Assembly: GCA_958296125.1 (NCBI GenBank)
Contig: OY282444.1
Coordinates: forward strand, 930,001-994,000
Length of the DNA: 64,000 bases
Direction: 5' to 3'
From: an uncultured Poribacteria bacterium
Lineage (GTDB): Bacteria > Poribacteria > WGA-4E > PCPOR2b
Shown: in pieces, positions 1-8,959 of the stretch
Numbering within the stretch: the first letter of the stretch is position 1
How the letters are laid out: every line of letters begins with the position of its first letter
The notes under the pieces: generated by a model
What the model was told of the DNA's origin: nothing
The model's input: the letters and a program-made list of their open reading frames with translations, nothing else
The model's database searches: none
Position numbers and translations under genes: made by a program

Positions 1-1
1 G

Positions 2-199
2 TCCAAACGAGACGGAAAGCGAGATGTGTATGTCATGGATGCCAATGGCGGCGACATCAGAAATCTGAGTAACAATCCCGATGGCAACGATACCCATCCA
101 AGATGGAATCCCTTCTTCGAGCTCCGTTCTGTCGAACCAGGCCAGAAGCGTTTTACAACCCTTGGCGCGGTCAAGCGTGGTGCGCTGTCGGAAGATTAG
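2..199 (+). CDS. C-terminal end of a TolB/PD40-type beta-propeller protein (partial)
   Basis: The window opens inside an open frame that runs to a TAG at 197-199, leaving the last 65 residues. The visible part holds one PD40-like blade, with the pattern DVYVMDANGG-IRNLS-N-DG-D-HPRWNP typical of the WD40-like repeats of TolB. The tail after the blade has no recognisable motif. Proteins of this kind are usually secreted or periplasmic beta-propellers; the N-terminus and any signal peptide lie outside the window, so location and role are open. About 145 bases without a gene follow before the kelch gene. Confidence 0.6.
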   Translation, partial: SKRDGKRDVYVMDANGGDIRNLSNNPDGNDTHPRWNPFFELRSVEPGQKRFTTLGAVKRGALSED

Positions 200-343
200 C
201 CGAATCTCTCTATATCCCAAAGGTATAGAAATCGCATCATCTGTTGCCAATGTTTCTGTGCATAAATGGTGCTGATGACGCAAATGTAAGAGATGTGACT
301 GTGTCCAACCGAGCACAAACCCTGAGAAAGGAAAATCATCAAT

Positions 344-1441
344 ATGGCAATTAATCAGCTGACACCTTACATGAAACCTAATCGCATTTGTCTTTTCACA
401 GGCTTAATCCTGATCGGTCTGTTAGCCATAGCCGGTAGTAGTTTGGCAGCAGATGACAAATGGGAAAGAAAAGAAAACATGCCAGAGTCATCAAGGTGTT
501 GTGTGGCTGCTGCCAGCGTCGGCGGCAAAGTCTACGTCATCGGTGGCATCGAAGTCAACCGAGCACCGCACATTCCGAACCCCGGTGATATGACACTAGA
601 CCGCGTCCAAGCGTATGACCCAGTGACCAATACATGGGCACGGAAGAGGAGTATGCCGACAACAAGAGCGCGCATGGTAGCTGTTACGTTTGATGGCATG
701 ATTTATGTGTTTGGAGGTGCCGAGAGCCGTGGTGGCAAGGTACTTGATGCGGTGGAAGTATTCAACCCAGAAGCAGGAGAGCGAGGGGCATGGAAAAAAC
801 TAGCGAAGTTACCCAAAGGGCTTGCAGCGACTTCCGCGGCTGTGGTCGGTGACAAAATCTATGTGATCGGCGGTTGGGATAGAGGCCCACAGAAAGAGGT
901 GTATGGCACCATTTTTGAGTATGATCCGGAAGAAAACACCTTTGATCAGAAAAGGGATATGCCAACCCCAAGAGGCGGTCTTGGAGCCGCTGCGGTTCAG
1001 GGAAAGATTTATGCAATCGGCGGATGGAATCTCGAAGAGGTCCTGAATGTTGTCGAAGTCTACGATCCAGCGACAGATACATGGGAAGCCAAGAAACCGA
1101 TGCCAATACAAAAAGCTCTCTTTGGAATTACAACTTTGAGCGGTCGAATCTTCACAATCGGCGGCCTGTCCACATTCAGCGACGGTAGCAACGATGAAGT
1201 TCTTAAAAGGGTCGATGTTTACAATCCAGCCCTCGACGAATGGGTCATCGATGAAGCCGTTCCACTACCGCGAGGGAGAGCCGGGGTGCCTGCTACCGTA
1301 GCAGGTGGCAAGATTTACGTGCCGGGCGGCCGGGCTGGGGTACAATCGTTCCCATCAATTTACGAGTACACGCCGGGGGCACTGTCTGTCTCTCCGCAAG
1401 ACAAGTTAACAACGCTATGGGGAAAACTTAAACAATCCTAG
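344..1441 (+). CDS. Secreted kelch-repeat beta-propeller protein
   Basis: A 365-residue protein with an N-terminal signal peptide: hydrophobic core about residues 15-33, likely cleavage after SSLAA. Six kelch repeats fill the rest, each with the hallmark (V/I)YVIGG or FGG strand followed by VxxYDPxTxTW and an MPxxR turn. The repeat cores are GKVYVIGG, GMIYVFGG, DKIYVIGG, GKIYAIGG, GRIFTIGG and GKIYVPGG. Six kelch motifs make a complete propeller, expected outside the cytoplasm. No catalytic residues are evident, so a binding or scaffold role is the cautious reading. An AAAGGA element lies 11 bases before the ATG. An internal ATG ten codons in would also leave a good signal peptide. A DUF6785 membrane protein follows about 110 bases downstream. 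Confidence 0.85.
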   Translation: MAINQLTPYMKPNRICLFTGLILIGLLAIAGSSLAADDKWERKENMPESSRCCVAAASVGGKVYVIGGIEVNRAPHIPNPGDMTLDRVQAYDPVTNTWARKRSMPTTRARMVAVTFDGMIYVFGGAESRGGKVLDAVEVFNPEAGERGAWKKLAKLPKGLAATSAAVVGDKIYVIGGWDRGPQKEVYGTIFEYDPEENTFDQKRDMPTPRGGLGAAAVQGKIYAIGGWNLEEVLNVVEVYDPATDTWEAKKPMPIQKALFGITTLSGRIFTIGGLSTFSDGSNDEVLKRVDVYNPALDEWVIDEAVPLPRGRAGVPATVAGGKIYVPGGRAGVQSFPSIYEYTPGALSVSPQDKLTTLWGKLKQS

Positions 1442-1553
1442 TAGGTTGAACCCTATGTCAATCTCCGACTTATGATTACTCAAGTTGCACGATTTCCTAA
1501 CATGAGTCAAACCAATTTTACTGTGTGAACCTCTATATCACGATAAGGAAGTG

Positions 1554-3500
1554 ATGAACCTGAACGAAAATGGTGAGGCTAAACAGCCAGCTGCCTCTCG
1601 TATTTCGATAAAATCAATTCTGTTTGGACTGCTGTTGATGCCGCTGTGCACATATTTGGTGGCACTTGAGGAGATGATATGGCACTCGCTCCACTGGACA
1701 TCAATGTCCCTGCCGCAACTCTCCATCTTCTTTCTCTTTTTCCTAATTCTCCTCAACAAGGTCGCCGGACGGTTTTTGCCAAGAAATCCGTTCTCGCAAG
1801 CAGAATTGTTAATGATTTATACGACCCTCTCCGCAACCACAGCATACACCGCACATGATAACATGGTTTGCATGATGGGGGTCCTTACCCACGCCTTTTT
1901 CTACGCCACCCCAGAAAATGAGTGGGCAGCGCTCTTCCACAAACACCTCCCCGATCTGCTCGTTATCCGTGACTCCAATGCGGTGAACTATTTCTATAGA
2001 GGCGAATCCTCTTTCTGGACAACAGGCTACTATCGATTCTGGATTAAGCCCGCCATCGGTTGGTCTTTTCTGCTTGCTGTCCTGTTTTTCATGCTGCTCT
2101 GCATCAACGTCATTCTCAGGAAGCAGTGGATTGAAAACGAGCGACTTGCTTATCCCATTATTCAGATCCCGCTGGAGATGACCGATTCACGCGCCGGTTT
2201 CTTCCGCAACCGGATGATGTGGATAGGATTCACTGTCGCTGGCGTGATAAGCCTTCTCAACGGTCTCAATTTCCTCTATCCGAGCGTTCCTCGCATACCG
2301 ATAAAAGAGCCACACTACGACCTAGGTGTCTATTTCAATGAGGAACCGTGGAATGCCATCGGCACACTGCCCCTGAGATTCTATCCGTTTCTGATCGGTC
2401 TCTCGTTCCTTATCCCCTTAGACCTTACCTTCTCAACTTGGTTTTTCTTCCTATTCCGCAAACTGGAGCGATTGGTCGGTGCGATGGTTGGTTGGAGTAC
2501 CATCCCACAATACCCATTTTTTGGTGAACAAGCCACCGGGGCGATGATTGGGCTATGTGTCACGGCAATCTACCTAGGTCGCCGACACTTCGTTGAAGTT
2601 TTTAGAAAGGTGATTGGCTTGCAATCCACGCTTGACGATTCAAACGAACCGATGCGCTATCGCACTGCGGTGCTCAGTTTAGGTGGCGGCATGATTGCGC
2701 TGATGATATTCTGTGGTCACTTAGGAATGTCCCAATGGCTTGTGCCACTCTTCTTCGCGCTTTATTTTATGATTGCCACCGCACTCACACGCATGCGAGC
2801 GGAGTTGGGGCCTCCCTTGCACCCGATCAGACTGGTGAACCCACAAGTTATCCTCGTCGCAGCCTTTGGGACGCGGAGGCTCGGCACAGCCAATCTAACC
2901 ATGTTTTCTCTGCTCTTTTGGTTCAACCGATATAACCGCAGCCATCCGATGCCGCACCAATTGGAAGCGTTCAAGTCAGCAGAACGCACCCACGCTAGCA
3001 CCAGTCGCCTATTCTGGGCGATGATGATCTCTTTGATTGTCGGTCTGCTGGTCTCGTTCTGGATCTACCCTGTTGTCCTGTACCAATACGGCGCATCAAC
3101 CGCCGGGGAGTTGCTGGGCGCAGGCTGGCAGGCATATAATAGCCTAGGTGGATGGTTGCAGTACCCCCGCCCACCGGATCCGGTCGCAGGCAGTATTATT
3201 GGTGGGTCCCTGCTCTTTTCGATGTGGATGTCATGGATGCGAATGCGTTTTCTATGGTTCCCGTTCCACCCGGGCGGATATATCCTAGGTGTCAGCTCCG
3301 GCACAATCGATGTCTACTGGTTCGCCCTTTTCGTCTGTTGGTTGATAAAACTACTGATACTGAGACACGGTGGAGTGAAAACCTATCGGAAGATTTTGCC
3401 TTTCTTTATGGGATTGGTAGTTGGAGATTTCATCGTCGGCACTTACTGGGGACTGCTGAGTATCATCCTAGGAACACCTCTGTACACAACGTGGTTTTAG
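1554..3500 (+). CDS. DUF6785/DUF6784-type polytopic membrane protein, copy 1
   Basis: About 648 residues with roughly 13-14 hydrophobic segments, so an integral inner-membrane protein. It resembles the DUF6785/DUF6784 family, which has no assigned biochemical role. Family-typical blocks include HSLHWTSMSLPQLSIFF near the N-terminus, AHDNMVCMMG, RKQWIENERLAYP, TRMRAELGPPLH, and a C-terminal VGDFIVGTYWGLLSIIL. It is nearly superimposable along its whole length on the next gene and more distantly on the gene at 16005-17918, so the first two are a tandem duplication. The start is uncertain: GTG at 1551 and ATG at 1554 are both in frame, close behind AAGGAAG; ATG is preferred. A transporter-like role is only an inference from topology. 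Confidence 0.8.
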   Translation: MNLNENGEAKQPAASRISIKSILFGLLLMPLCTYLVALEEMIWHSLHWTSMSLPQLSIFFLFFLILLNKVAGRFLPRNPFSQAELLMIYTTLSATTAYTAHDNMVCMMGVLTHAFFYATPENEWAALFHKHLPDLLVIRDSNAVNYFYRGESSFWTTGYYRFWIKPAIGWSFLLAVLFFMLLCINVILRKQWIENERLAYPIIQIPLEMTDSRAGFFRNRMMWIGFTVAGVISLLNGLNFLYPSVPRIPIKEPHYDLGVYFNEEPWNAIGTLPLRFYPFLIGLSFLIPLDLTFSTWFFFLFRKLERLVGAMVGWSTIPQYPFFGEQATGAMIGLCVTAIYLGRRHFVEVFRKVIGLQSTLDDSNEPMRYRTAVLSLGGGMIALMIFCGHLGMSQWLVPLFFALYFMIATALTRMRAELGPPLHPIRLVNPQVILVAAFGTRRLGTANLTMFSLLFWFNRYNRSHPMPHQLEAFKSAERTHASTSRLFWAMMISLIVGLLVSFWIYPVVLYQYGASTAGELLGAGWQAYNSLGGWLQYPRPPDPVAGSIIGGSLLFSMWMSWMRMRFLWFPFHPGGYILGVSSGTIDVYWFALFVCWLIKLLILRHGGVKTYRKILPFFMGLVVGDFIVGTYWGLLSIILGTPLYTTWF

Positions 3501-3616
3501 GACAAAAAGGCGAAGCTTACTTTCACATTTCACGCATCACGTTTTTTTATTTTGAAAATCCTTCATCAATCCTTTAATCCTGATTCAGACAAATATTCAT
3601 CAGTTTAGCAGTTCAT

Positions 3617-3644
3617 TTGCCCTCAACGGGGCAATTAGTATAAA
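3617..3644 (+). promoter_or_regulatory. Putative promoter with overlapping inverted repeat, upstream of DUF6785 copy 2
   Basis: TTGCCC at 3617-3622 and TATAAA at 3639-3644 are separated by 16 bases and lie about 40 bases before the next start codon. The -35 hexamer is one arm of a perfect 6-bp inverted repeat (TTGCCC, six-base loop, GGGCAA at 3629-3634), which could be an operator. Seen only as a sequence pattern. Confidence 0.4.
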
Positions 3645-3682
3645 ATCCCCTCCACGAAACGAAAATTAGACATCGACTTAAA

Positions 3683-5605
3683 ATGAAGCAAGTCGAAACT
3701 TCCCGGCTCTCAATCAAAGCAATCCTGTTTGGGCTGCTGCTCATGCCCCTGTGCCTCTACCTGGTGGCACTTGAGGAGATGATATGGCACTCCCTCCACT
3801 GGACCTCCATGTCCCTCCCGCAGCTTTCAATTTTTTTTCTTTTTTTGGGGATTTTGATCAACAAAGTCGGCGGGCGGTTTATGTCGAAGGAGCCGTTCTC
3901 GCAAGCGGAACTGCTGATGATTTACACCACTGTCTCCGCAACGACAGCAGTCACCGCCCACGACAACATGGTCTGTATGATGGGGGTTATCCCCCATGCC
4001 TATTTTTACGCCACACCTGCAAACGACTGGGAAAATCTCTTTCACAAATACCTTCCAGATGTGCTGCTCCTCCGAGACCCGGCCGCTGTCGAGTATTTCT
4101 ACAAAGGCGAATCTGCCTTCTGGGCGGCAGGTTTCTACCGATTCTGGATTCGACCCGCCATTGCATGGTCATTCCTGATCTCGGTCCTCTTTTTTATGCT
4201 AATCTGTCTCAATGTTATCCTTCGGAAGCAGTGGATCGAAAATGAGAGACTCGCCTATCCGATTATCCAAATCCCGATGGAAATGACCAATCCTACCCGC
4301 GGTTTCTTTCGCAATCGGCTCATGTGGATAGGTTTCAGCGTCGCGGGCGCAATCAGCCTCATCAACGGTGTAAGTTTCATATATCCGAAGATTCCCCATT
4401 TCCCAATCAAGGAGCCAACCTACAATCTAGGTGTCTTTTTCACAGAAGAACCGTGGAATGCCATCGGTGCATTGCCAATTCGGTTCTATCCATTTCTTAT
4501 TGGACTCTCCTTCCTGATACCTTTAGACCTCACCTTTTCGACCTGGTTCTTCTTTCTGTTCCAAAAAATGGAGCGATTAACTGGCGCAATGATGGGTTGG
4601 AGTACCCTGCCACGCTATCCGTTCCTTGGAGAACAAGCCACCGGAGCGATGATCGGGCTATGTGTGATGACGCTTTACATGGGGCGACAGTATTTTTGGG
4701 AAGTCTTCAAGAAGACCATTAACCTACGATCGAAGCTTGATGATTCCGGCGAGCCAATGCGTTATCGGACAGCGGTGCTCTGTTTCATCGGCGGGATGAT
4801 CGCCCTAACGGTGTATTGTAACCGTTTGGGGATGTCTCAATGGCTTGTGCCCATATTCTTCGGACTCTACTTCATCATTGCTACAGCACTCACGCGAATG
4901 CGAGCCGAATTGGGGCCCCCTTTACACGCAATCGTCCTCGTGAATCCACAAGTGGTTCTCATTTCTGCGTTTGGAACGCGCAAAATCGGTGCGGCGAATC
5001 TGACTATGTTTTCGTTGTTTTATTGGTTCAATCGGTTAAACCGAAGTCACCCTATGCCCCACCAATTGGAAGCATTTAAGTCCGCTGAAGGCACCGGTGC
5101 CAGCACCCACCGACTCACCTGGGCAATGATGCTCTCTCTAATTGTTGGGGTTCTCCTGACATTCTGGATCTTTCCGGCCATGCTTTATCGGTACGGTGCT
5201 TCAACCGCTGGGGAATTGTTATCGGCAGGCACCCAAGCGTGCAATAGCCTGAGCGACTGGTTACAGAATCCTAAGCCCCCTGATACTTTAGGCACAAGTA
5301 TCATCAGTGGTTCGGTTGTTTTCTCAATCGTAATGGGATGGATGCGGATGCGTTTTATATGGTTTCCATTCCATCCGGGGGGATATATTCTGGGTATCAG
5401 TTCGGGAACAATTGATGTCTACTGGTTCGCGCTCTTTGTCTGTTGGGCGATAAAACTGCTGATCTTAAAGCACGGCGGGGTGACGACCTATCGGAAGGTC
5501 GTCCCGTTTTTCATGGGGTTGGTGGTTGGAGACTTCATCGTCGGCACTTATTGGGGACTGTTGAGTATCATTCTTAAGACACCCCTGTATACGACATGGT
5601 TCTGA
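3683..5605 (+). CDS. DUF6785/DUF6784-type polytopic membrane protein, copy 2
   Basis: A 640-residue integral membrane protein, a close paralogue of the gene at 1554-3500. Long blocks are identical, including the region around HDNMVCMMG, RKQWIENERLAYPIIQIP and the last 30 residues. Differences are mostly conservative, as expected from an old tandem duplication with both copies kept functional. About 13-14 hydrophobic segments are visible and there is no cleaved signal. The N-terminus is shorter than in copy 1 (MKQVETSRLSIK), which helps locate the true start of the family. The 180-base gap to copy 1 carries its own promoter candidate, so the two may be separately regulated. Function is not known; transport of a small solute or peptide is possible but unproved. 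Confidence 0.82.
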   Translation: MKQVETSRLSIKAILFGLLLMPLCLYLVALEEMIWHSLHWTSMSLPQLSIFFLFLGILINKVGGRFMSKEPFSQAELLMIYTTVSATTAVTAHDNMVCMMGVIPHAYFYATPANDWENLFHKYLPDVLLLRDPAAVEYFYKGESAFWAAGFYRFWIRPAIAWSFLISVLFFMLICLNVILRKQWIENERLAYPIIQIPMEMTNPTRGFFRNRLMWIGFSVAGAISLINGVSFIYPKIPHFPIKEPTYNLGVFFTEEPWNAIGALPIRFYPFLIGLSFLIPLDLTFSTWFFFLFQKMERLTGAMMGWSTLPRYPFLGEQATGAMIGLCVMTLYMGRQYFWEVFKKTINLRSKLDDSGEPMRYRTAVLCFIGGMIALTVYCNRLGMSQWLVPIFFGLYFIIATALTRMRAELGPPLHAIVLVNPQVVLISAFGTRKIGAANLTMFSLFYWFNRLNRSHPMPHQLEAFKSAEGTGASTHRLTWAMMLSLIVGVLLTFWIFPAMLYRYGASTAGELLSAGTQACNSLSDWLQNPKPPDTLGTSIISGSVVFSIVMGWMRMRFIWFPFHPGGYILGISSGTIDVYWFALFVCWAIKLLILKHGGVTTYRKVVPFFMGLVVGDFIVGTYWGLLSIILKTPLYTTWF

Positions 5606-5619
5606 CCGAGATATAGGAC

Positions 5620-5654
5620 GGGCAAACGAGAAGATACCGCTTTCTCGCTTGCCC
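5620..5654. terminator. Stem-loop between convergent genes (probable bidirectional terminator)
   Basis: Arms GGGCAAACGAGAA (5620-5632) and TTCTCGCTTGCCC (5642-5654) pair over 13 positions with one A-C mismatch around a nine-base loop. The element sits midway between the convergent ends of the DUF6785 copy 2 gene and the esterase gene. A short ATTT follows on the plus strand; there is no long T-run, so intrinsic termination is likely but not certain. Confidence 0.5.
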
Positions 5655-5710
5655 ATTTCCCCGGTCTGTTTCTTAGACTTGGTAGCCTGCTAGGGGCCCA
5701 TACCAACAGC

Positions 5711-6673
5711 TCACGGATTCAGCCGATGTGCCCACTCGATTACCTTCTCCTTGTGTGCGTCACCGCCACCACTGTGCATGTCGTAGGGATAATACAAGAT
5801 CTCTTTCTCGCAGGTGAGATGGTTATAGGTACTATAAACGGTCGAGGGCGGACAAGTGGTGTCCCGCAAGCCGACAGAGACCAACGTCGGACAGGTTATC
5901 CACGGCGCGAGGTTCATATTGTCAAAGTAACTCAACGTCTTCATCCCTTCCGTTTCCCGCTCAGGATAGCGAATGAAGTAGTTGTTCAACTCGCCGTATT
6001 GGTTCTCTCGTGCCATCTTGACAGCATCGGGGTAGTTGCATAGGTAGGGGACCATCGGCATCGCGACAGCGGGTCGGTCACTGAGGGCGGCAACAGCGAG
6101 ACTCAAGGCACCGCCTTGTGAGCCACCTAGCACCCCAATCCGATCGGGATCTACCTCCGGACGGCCCGCGATAAATTCGACACCGCGCACGCAGTCCATA
6201 TAGGCGAAGCGGTAGAGGTATTCCTCCTTGTTCATGATGCCCCGCGTCATCCAGCCGAGTCCGTGTCCTCCTTCATACTCAGTCCAGTCCGGTGCCTCAC
6301 CACGCCCACGCACATCCATCGCTAACACGACGAAGCCCAGTAGTGCCCAATACAGATGGCTCGATATTCTATCGCGATAGCCGTGGTAACCGTGGTAGAT
6401 TACCAACGCAGGACGTGGGGCAGGGTCTTCGGGAATGAAAAACCAACCGCCCGCTCGCGGTGGTTGGTCACTACCGCCCGCGAACCCATCAAACGTCGCA
6501 GAAAAAACCTGAACCCGTTTTACCGGATAGTCAACAGAGACCAACTTAGGGTTCAACGGCTGTGCCAATCCCTCCGCTTTCGTGCGTTCCCAAAACTCCT
6601 CAAAGTCCGGCTGTGCGGTGCGGGGTGGTTTGTAAATCTCCAACTCTTCTAATGGTAAGTCAAATGTCCACAT
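5711..6673 (-). CDS. Acetylxylan esterase / cephalosporin-C deacetylase family (AXE1) hydrolase
   Basis: A 320-residue alpha/beta-hydrolase of the AXE1 family, which removes acetyl groups from xylo-oligosaccharides, other acetylated sugars or cephalosporins. The catalytic triad can be read directly: Ser185 in GGSQGG, Asp271 in GLRDTTCPP and His300 in YPYDMHSGGG. The N-terminal block DLPLEELEIYKP and the PDFEEFWERT segment are typical of the family. No signal peptide, so cytoplasmic, acting on imported acetylated sugars. The ATG is preceded by AGGAG at a good distance. It is the last gene of a minus-strand run and lies 74 bases downstream of a paralogue that has lost two of the three catalytic residues. 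Confidence 0.9.
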   Translation of the reverse strand: MWTFDLPLEELEIYKPPRTAQPDFEEFWERTKAEGLAQPLNPKLVSVDYPVKRVQVFSATFDGFAGGSDQPPRAGGWFFIPEDPAPRPALVIYHGYHGYRDRISSHLYWALLGFVVLAMDVRGRGEAPDWTEYEGGHGLGWMTRGIMNKEEYLYRFAYMDCVRGVEFIAGRPEVDPDRIGVLGGSQGGALSLAVAALSDRPAVAMPMVPYLCNYPDAVKMARENQYGELNNYFIRYPERETEGMKTLSYFDNMNLAPWITCPTLVSVGLRDTTCPPSTVYSTYNHLTCEKEILYYPYDMHSGGGDAHKEKVIEWAHRLNP

Positions 6674-6747
6674 CTTATAAGTCTCCTATTATCGCACAAA
6701 CTGATGGTCGGGAATAACGCTTGTTACTCTCTGCCGCATACGGTTTG

Positions 6748-7692
6748 CTACGGTTTTAACCGTTCTTGCATCCAGCAAATCAATTCTTCAATCCCTGCGC
6801 CGTGCCCGTCGTAAGGCAGCACTTTTAGCTCCTTTTCACCCGCGATTAGGTTGTAGATACCCACTGAGTCTTGAGGCGGTGCAGTGTTGCCCTGTAAACC
6901 GATTGGGAACAACGAAGGACAGTTCACACGGTGAGCGATATTGATCGGGTCAAAATAACTCAACGTTTTCCAGACCGTCTCTTCCTGCTCAGGATAGCGC
7001 GTCAGGTAAATCTTGACTTCATCCGCGGCAATGCTGCTTGCACCGACAACGTGTCGTTCCCAATCGCAAGGATACGGTGCGACGGGAGCAATCGTGTTAA
7101 TCTGCGGGTGAAGTGCTGCTGTCCATAAGCTAACCAACCCGCCTAACCCATCTCCAATAATCCCAATCCGATTTGGATTGACCTCCCCACACCCGCTCAG
7201 AAAATGAACCGCTCGCAGCCCATCGGCGATGCAGCCGCGCAAGTAGTATTCGCGCGGTTCCTGGATACCTTGGGGGAAGTAGCCTTTATTATTGCCCCAC
7301 GAGTAATGCGTCAAGTCGGAAGAATCCCCATGCCCCCGAATATCTGGCACGAGCACGACAAATCCCTGAAGTGCCCACGTCAAGTGTGTGCCGATACGCC
7401 CACGAAAACCGAGGTAGTCGTGCCAGCGGATGAGTGCGGGAAGTTTCTCCGATGTGGAGGTAGTAGGTACAAGAAGCCATGCCTGAATACGACCACGGTC
7501 AAAAGCGTCGAACGAGATCTGATAAGCAGATAGCTTCTTTGAAGGGTAGTCCACAGAAACAACCTCTGGATTCAGCGGTTGGGATTGAGCCAGCCATTGT
7601 GTCTCGTCCCAGAACGCTTCAAAATCAGCCGCCGCTGTGCGTTCCGGTTCCTCGGCAAGCCATTCGTTGAGTTGGCGTTCCCATAGTGGCAT
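6748..7692 (-). CDS. AXE1-family esterase homologue lacking catalytic Ser and Asp (pseudo-enzyme)
   Basis: A 314-residue paralogue of the neighbouring esterase, alignable from end to end (FWDETQWLAQSQPLNP, VSVDYPSKK, DIRGHGDSSD). At the nucleophile position GGSQGG is replaced by GDGLGG, so Ser becomes Gly182 (codon GGG on the minus strand). In the acid loop LRDTTCPP is replaced by LQGNTAPP, so Asp becomes Gly268. The His is kept (His297). The fold appears intact and the frame open, so this looks like a maintained non-catalytic protein rather than a decaying gene; a binding or regulatory role is an inference. The start at 7692 is chosen because AAGGAG lies seven bases upstream; an upstream in-frame start at 7719 lacks such a site. 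No signal peptide. Confidence 0.85.
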   Translation of the reverse strand: MPLWERQLNEWLAEEPERTAAADFEAFWDETQWLAQSQPLNPEVVSVDYPSKKLSAYQISFDAFDRGRIQAWLLVPTTSTSEKLPALIRWHDYLGFRGRIGTHLTWALQGFVVLVPDIRGHGDSSDLTHYSWGNNKGYFPQGIQEPREYYLRGCIADGLRAVHFLSGCGEVNPNRIGIIGDGLGGLVSLWTAALHPQINTIAPVAPYPCDWERHVVGASSIAADEVKIYLTRYPEQEETVWKTLSYFDPINIAHRVNCPSLFPIGLQGNTAPPQDSVGIYNLIAGEKELKVLPYDGHGAGIEELICWMQERLKP

Positions 7693-7831
7693 AAATAATC
7701 TCCTTGTATGGAACAACAAATGTTGTTACCTACCCACACCCCCTAGCGAAGGAGAGGCAGGGACAGGTTTCTAGTTTTCCAATAATCACAAAAGTTAGCG
7801 CAAACTGATAGCTTGCGTTGTAACAATCAAT

Positions 7832-8959
7832 TTAAGCCATCAGGACTTCTTTCAACCGATCTGCGAGAACCTGTATATCATCGTCAATTAGATTCGATAC
7901 AGCGATATGTAGCGAACCGTTACCACCATGCAGACAGATACTTGGATCGCCATCAAGTAGGGTAGCGGCAATCTCACCAGCGGTTTTACCCAACGCACCC
8001 TCGTCCATGTTTACCAGAAGTCCATTACCGAGGGTTCGCTCATCCGAAACCGGCTTGCAGGAGATATGAGGAACACCATTGAGGGACTCCTGAATGGCGC
8101 GCGCTTTCCACCCATGTTCCGCGATTCGTGCGGCGTGGTCCATGGAAAACCACTCGCGTAACGCAGCGACAACGGCGACAATCTCCTGACGGTCAAGCTT
8201 CAGAGGTCTACCAACCGAGCGAGAATCCTGCGTTTCATAACCGATGAAGCTGTGCACGAAAGCAGCATCTATCAAATCTTTCCGACCACATAACACCCCC
8301 GTCGAGTTACACGCACCGAAGTATTTCGCACCGTAGCCGATTAGGTCCGCACCCGCCGCTGGATAGCGACGCATCTGGTCCAGTGGATAGACCTGACTCG
8401 CCGCATCAACGATTACCGGAATATCATGGGTGTGGGCAATGCTAATGACCTCTTCCAGCGATACAACCCCCGCACCATCTCCGGGCGCGACGTAGTGGAT
8501 AGCGGCGGTTTTGTCGGTGATGGCGGCTTCCACCTGCTCCGCAGTAGTCTGATCATCACCCGCTTCAATCATCTTGGCACCAAAAATGGTTATACATCGG
8601 TCGTAATGGTATCGCTGCGATTTTTGAATGATGATTTCATCTTTCATCCCGGTTGTATCCGGCAGTTGCTGAATCTTATCAGGGTCATCTCCAGCCATGC
8701 AGGTTGCCGAACTCAGCGCAAGTGCTGCCGCACAACCGGGTGTCACCAAAGCGGCTTCGCCCCCTAGCAGCTCTGCGATGATATTACCCGTTTTCTTCAG
8801 GAGTTCCTCCATGTCAGCGAAGTACCGGCTGGCGTGATTCATCGCCGCCTGAACCCCCGGTGAAGGACGGGAACCGCCAAGTACGGTCATGAAGCCCATT
8901 GCGTTGATAACAGGCTTGACACCTAAATCTTGGTAAACCTTAAGACCATCGTTACTCAT
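7832..8959 (-). CDS. SelA-like PLP-dependent enzyme (aminotransferase class V fold)
   Basis: A 375-residue pyridoxal-phosphate enzyme resembling the SelA-like group that also includes D-glucosaminate-6-phosphate ammonia-lyase. Visible landmarks are the glycine-rich PGCAAALALSSA near residues 74-85, Asp185 in VIVDAAS (expected to contact the PLP pyridine nitrogen) and Lys212 in GYGAKYFGA (expected Schiff-base lysine). A true selenocysteine synthase is unlikely: the protein is shorter than SelA and no selB or tRNA-Sec is seen nearby. A lyase or racemase acting on an amino acid or amino sugar is more plausible; the substrate cannot be read from sequence. Its start overlaps the end of mutY by eight bases, so translation is probably coupled. 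Confidence 0.75.
   Translation of the reverse strand: MSNDGLKVYQDLGVKPVINAMGFMTVLGGSRPSPGVQAAMNHASRYFADMEELLKKTGNIIAELLGGEAALVTPGCAAALALSSATCMAGDDPDKIQQLPDTTGMKDEIIIQKSQRYHYDRCITIFGAKMIEAGDDQTTAEQVEAAITDKTAAIHYVAPGDGAGVVSLEEVISIAHTHDIPVIVDAASQVYPLDQMRRYPAAGADLIGYGAKYFGACNSTGVLCGRKDLIDAAFVHSFIGYETQDSRSVGRPLKLDRQEIVAVVAALREWFSMDHAARIAEHGWKARAIQESLNGVPHISCKPVSDERTLGNGLLVNMDEGALGKTAGEIAATLLDGDPSICLHGGNGSLHIAVSNLIDDDIQVLADRLKEVLMA

Noticed and set aside
7832-8959. Assignment as selA (selenocysteine synthase).
   Set aside because: Shorter than SelA and without selB or tRNA-Sec nearby; the SelA-like lyase group fits better.
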